Of a stretch of 7,666 bases of DNA, positions 6,386-7,666 are shown piece after piece. Numbering within the stretch: the first letter of the stretch is position 1; each line of letters starts with the position of its first letter. Below the pieces are notes generated by a model. It had not been told where the DNA came from, ran no database searches, and saw only the letters and a list, made by a program, of their open reading frames with translations. Origin of the DNA: Acidobacteriota bacterium. GTDB lineage: Bacteria; Acidobacteriota; Terriglobia; Terriglobales; Acidobacteriaceae. The DNA is taken from assembly GCA_021781255.1 (NCBI GenBank), contig JAJXXG010000943.1, positions 1 through 7,666 on the forward strand, in the 5' to 3' direction. The position numbers were made by a program, and so were the translations under genes.

Positions 6386-6603
6386 GCTGCGCGGCGTGCT
6401 TCGACGGGTTGATTCGCAGGCAGGTTGACCGGCGCTGCGGAGCCGGGGTTGGTGGTGCGGAAACGCCCCAGGACCTCATTGGTCGTATCCTGCAGCCGGG
6501 TGTTGGGCTTATGAAGCTTACGGGTTGCCTTGCTGGCCAGCTGGCAGAGCTGGTAACGATTGGACACGTGAGAGAGTGCCCCAAAAACTAAATCAGAACG
6601 CAT
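6382..6603 (-). CDS. rpoZ: DNA-directed RNA polymerase omega subunit
   Basis: The product has 73 residues, in the size range of short omega subunits. Omega helps fold and hold the beta' subunit in RNA polymerase. The key region is HVSNRYQLCQLASKATRKLH (12-31), which fits the omega core pattern of an aromatic-containing NR(F/Y)xL followed by an A-x-K-A-x-R-type helix. The segment MRSDLVFGALSHVSNRYQL agrees with acidobacterial omega proteins as I remember them. The C-terminus (about 49-73, TTNPGSAAPVNLPANQPVEA) is low-complexity and probably disordered. ATG 6603 is chosen because GGAAGGAG (6621-6614 region) lies upstream with about 9-nt spacing; a longer frame to 6705 lacks such a site and reads as non-coding. 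rho follows 222 bp downstream on the same strand. The family call rests on motif memory, so a small risk of error remains. Confidence 0.8.
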   Translation of the reverse strand: MRSDLVFGALSHVSNRYQLCQLASKATRKLHKPNTRLQDTTNEVLGRFRTTNPGSAAPVNLPANQPVEARRAA

Positions 6604-7224
6604 TACAGGTTTCTCCTTCCCAAATCCGTTGCCCATCCGGAGCTGCGTGGCGCCGTTGGTGCAACTGGCAGCTAATCCATCTTCCTTCCAGGGCTGCCCC
6701 CACAACCCTCTCCCACCTTAGACGCAGGAACTGAGCGCAGAGTTCTAAAAAACTTTGACGTGGCTCGCTGCGTAAAGGAACAGGGTTCGTGCCTGTAAAG
6801 GGTATATTTTTGCCGCTTTCGTACAACTCGGGCTCTGTTTTCCCAATCCGGAAGGCGCAAAGTTCACACGCCGGTGCATCGAGGAGTGAGCCTTTGCTCA
6901 GACTGATGCGGGAGAAGACAGAAAATCACGAGATCGCGGTATGCAATCTACCCGTTAGGATGGCACTCCCTAAATTAAACCCAGTCCGGAGCAGGGTCAA
7001 CATTTATTTTGCGGTTTGCAGGCTGGGAGGCATGGCCGGGGATTCCCTTGAGGAAACGGATCAAGCTCTTATGTTTCTGATAGATGAAAGGATGTTGGGG
7101 GCGGAAACGAGAGGGGTACTCATGGGCAAACGTTGGTAACCTGGGGCTATGGACCTGTGGAAAACGTTTCCAGACGCCTCAATTCCTGCCCGGCCGGGGG
7201 ATTGGAACGCTGCTGGACCCGGTG
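6604..7224. other. Gap of about 620 bp between comM and rpoZ without a convincing gene
   Basis: The rpoZ side must hold its leader and promoter, but no good -35/-10 pair was found on the minus strand; an AT-rich stretch at 6800-6810 (minus strand AAAAATATACC) is the most promoter-like part. Small repeats seen are GTAAAGG twice (6772-6778, 6795-6801) around ACAGG...CCTGT (6780-6784, 6792-6796), a 5-bp hairpin TGAGC/GCTCA near 6887-6900, TTAGG-N9-CCTAA (6955-6973), near-palindrome TGGAAAACGTTTCCA (7158-7172) and palindrome CCCGGCCGGG (7189-7198). A 116-codon open frame (GTG 6789 to 7139, plus strand) has poor codon use and no recognisable family. No T-tract terminator was found behind comM, and no tRNA or known regulatory RNA is recognised. 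Confidence 0.5.
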
Positions 7225-7666
7225 TCAGGCCCAGTAGCTGCGGTCGAGGGTCCGGTACTGGATGGCCTCGGCCAGGTGAGCGACGGCCAGGTTTTCGGCG
7301 CCTTCCAGATCGGCGATGGTGCGCGCCACCTTGAGGATGCGGTCATGGGCGCGGGCGGTGAGCCCCTGCTGCTGCATGGCGCGCTCGAGCAGGCGTTCGG
7401 CGTCCGGGCTCAGCTCGCAGTAGGCGCGGATCTGGCGGGTGGTCATCTGCGCGTTGGAGTAGATCTTTTCGCCGGATTTGCGGAAGCGCTCCCGCTGCCG
7501 CTCGCGCGCGGTAAGGACGCGGGAGCGGATTTCGGCTGAGCCCTCGGCGGCGGCGCCCCCGCGCAGCTCCTTATATTGAACGGCCGGCACTTCGATATGG
7601 ATATCGATGCGATCGAGGAGCGGACCGGAGATCTTGGCGACGTAGCGCTGAATCATGGGCGGAGTG
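7225..7666 (-). CDS. comM: C-terminal part of ComM/YifB-type Mg-chelatase-like AAA+ ATPase (5' partial)
   Basis: The frame enters at the right edge and ends at TGA 7227-7225, giving about 146 residues. It opens with [20 protein letters not shown] followed by DIHIEVP, the conserved segment at the end of the AAA+ core of ComM/YifB proteins, which are usually about 500 residues. The C-terminal Mg_chelatase_C-type domain follows: [19 protein letters not shown], then [20 protein letters not shown], and [16 protein letters not shown] before the end [11 protein letters not shown]. Walker A and B lie outside the window. ComM is a hexameric helicase that promotes branch migration when transformed DNA is integrated in naturally competent bacteria. 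Many non-competent genomes also carry it, so presence alone does not prove competence. It points toward rpoZ with a long gap, so they are probably separate units. Confidence 0.92.
   Translation of the reverse strand, partial: TPPMIQRYVAKISGPLLDRIDIHIEVPAVQYKELRGGAAAEGSAEIRSRVLTARERQRERFRKSGEKIYSNAQMTTRQIRAYCELSPDAERLLERAMQQQGLTARAHDRILKVARTIADLEGAENLAVAHLAEAIQYRTLDRSYWA

Noticed and set aside
6645..6705. tRNA-like stretch containing GTTGGTGCAACTGGCAGC
   Set aside because: No acceptor stem, anticodon arm or T arm could be completed on either strand.
6955..6973. TTAGG-N9-CCTAA, spaced like a CIRCE element
   Set aside because: Only the outer bases and the 9-nt spacing resemble CIRCE; the GCACTC/GAGTGC part is not inverted, and no heat-shock gene follows.
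6789..7139. 116-codon open frame on the plus strand between rpoZ and comM
   Set aside because: GTG start with a poor ribosome site, codon use unlike the neighbours, no recognisable domain or motif. Not supported as a gene.

Overview
The window looks like a housekeeping stretch of an Acidobacteriota chromosome, probably class Terriglobia. This rests on GC-rich codon use, a secreted VWFA-related protein of a family found mainly in acidobacteria, and an RNA polymerase omega subunit of the type I associate with that phylum. The phylum call is inference from protein features, not a database match. No insertion sequence, CRISPR array, phage gene or other mobile element is visible.

Left part, plus strand. 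The tail of an unidentified gene (1-201) is followed by a secreted VWFA-related protein (337-1434). A very good sigma70-type promoter (TTGACA, 18 bp, TACAAT, 1449-1478) then opens a heat-shock cluster: hrcA (repressor), grpE (nucleotide exchange factor) and dnaJ (Hsp40 co-chaperone). dnaK is not between grpE and dnaJ. No CIRCE operator, the usual HrcA target, is visible ahead of hrcA. The hrcA mRNA instead has a leader of about 110 nt that can fold at the ribosome binding site. dnaJ converges on a minus-strand block, and a hairpin with a T-tract between them probably ends the dnaJ transcript.

Right part, minus strand, read right to left. It begins with the C-terminal part of a ComM/YifB AAA+ ATPase (7225-7666, cut by the window edge). 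A roughly 620-bp stretch with no convincing gene follows, then rpoZ (RNA polymerase omega), rho (transcription termination factor) and a tRNA-Ala with anticodon CGC. rpoZ and rho pair two parts of the transcription machinery.

The most interesting part is the rpoZ-rho interval (6160-6381). Read toward rho it holds a candidate promoter, a 25-nt near-perfect palindrome, and a 34-codon open reading frame with a strong Shine-Dalgarno whose stop codon lies inside the rho ribosome binding site. That reading frame lies in a C-rich, G-poor segment that resembles a Rho utilisation (rut) site. Together these look like an autoregulatory leader for rho in which translation of a short peptide could mask or expose the Rho loading site. 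The layout is visible in the sequence; the mechanism is inference.
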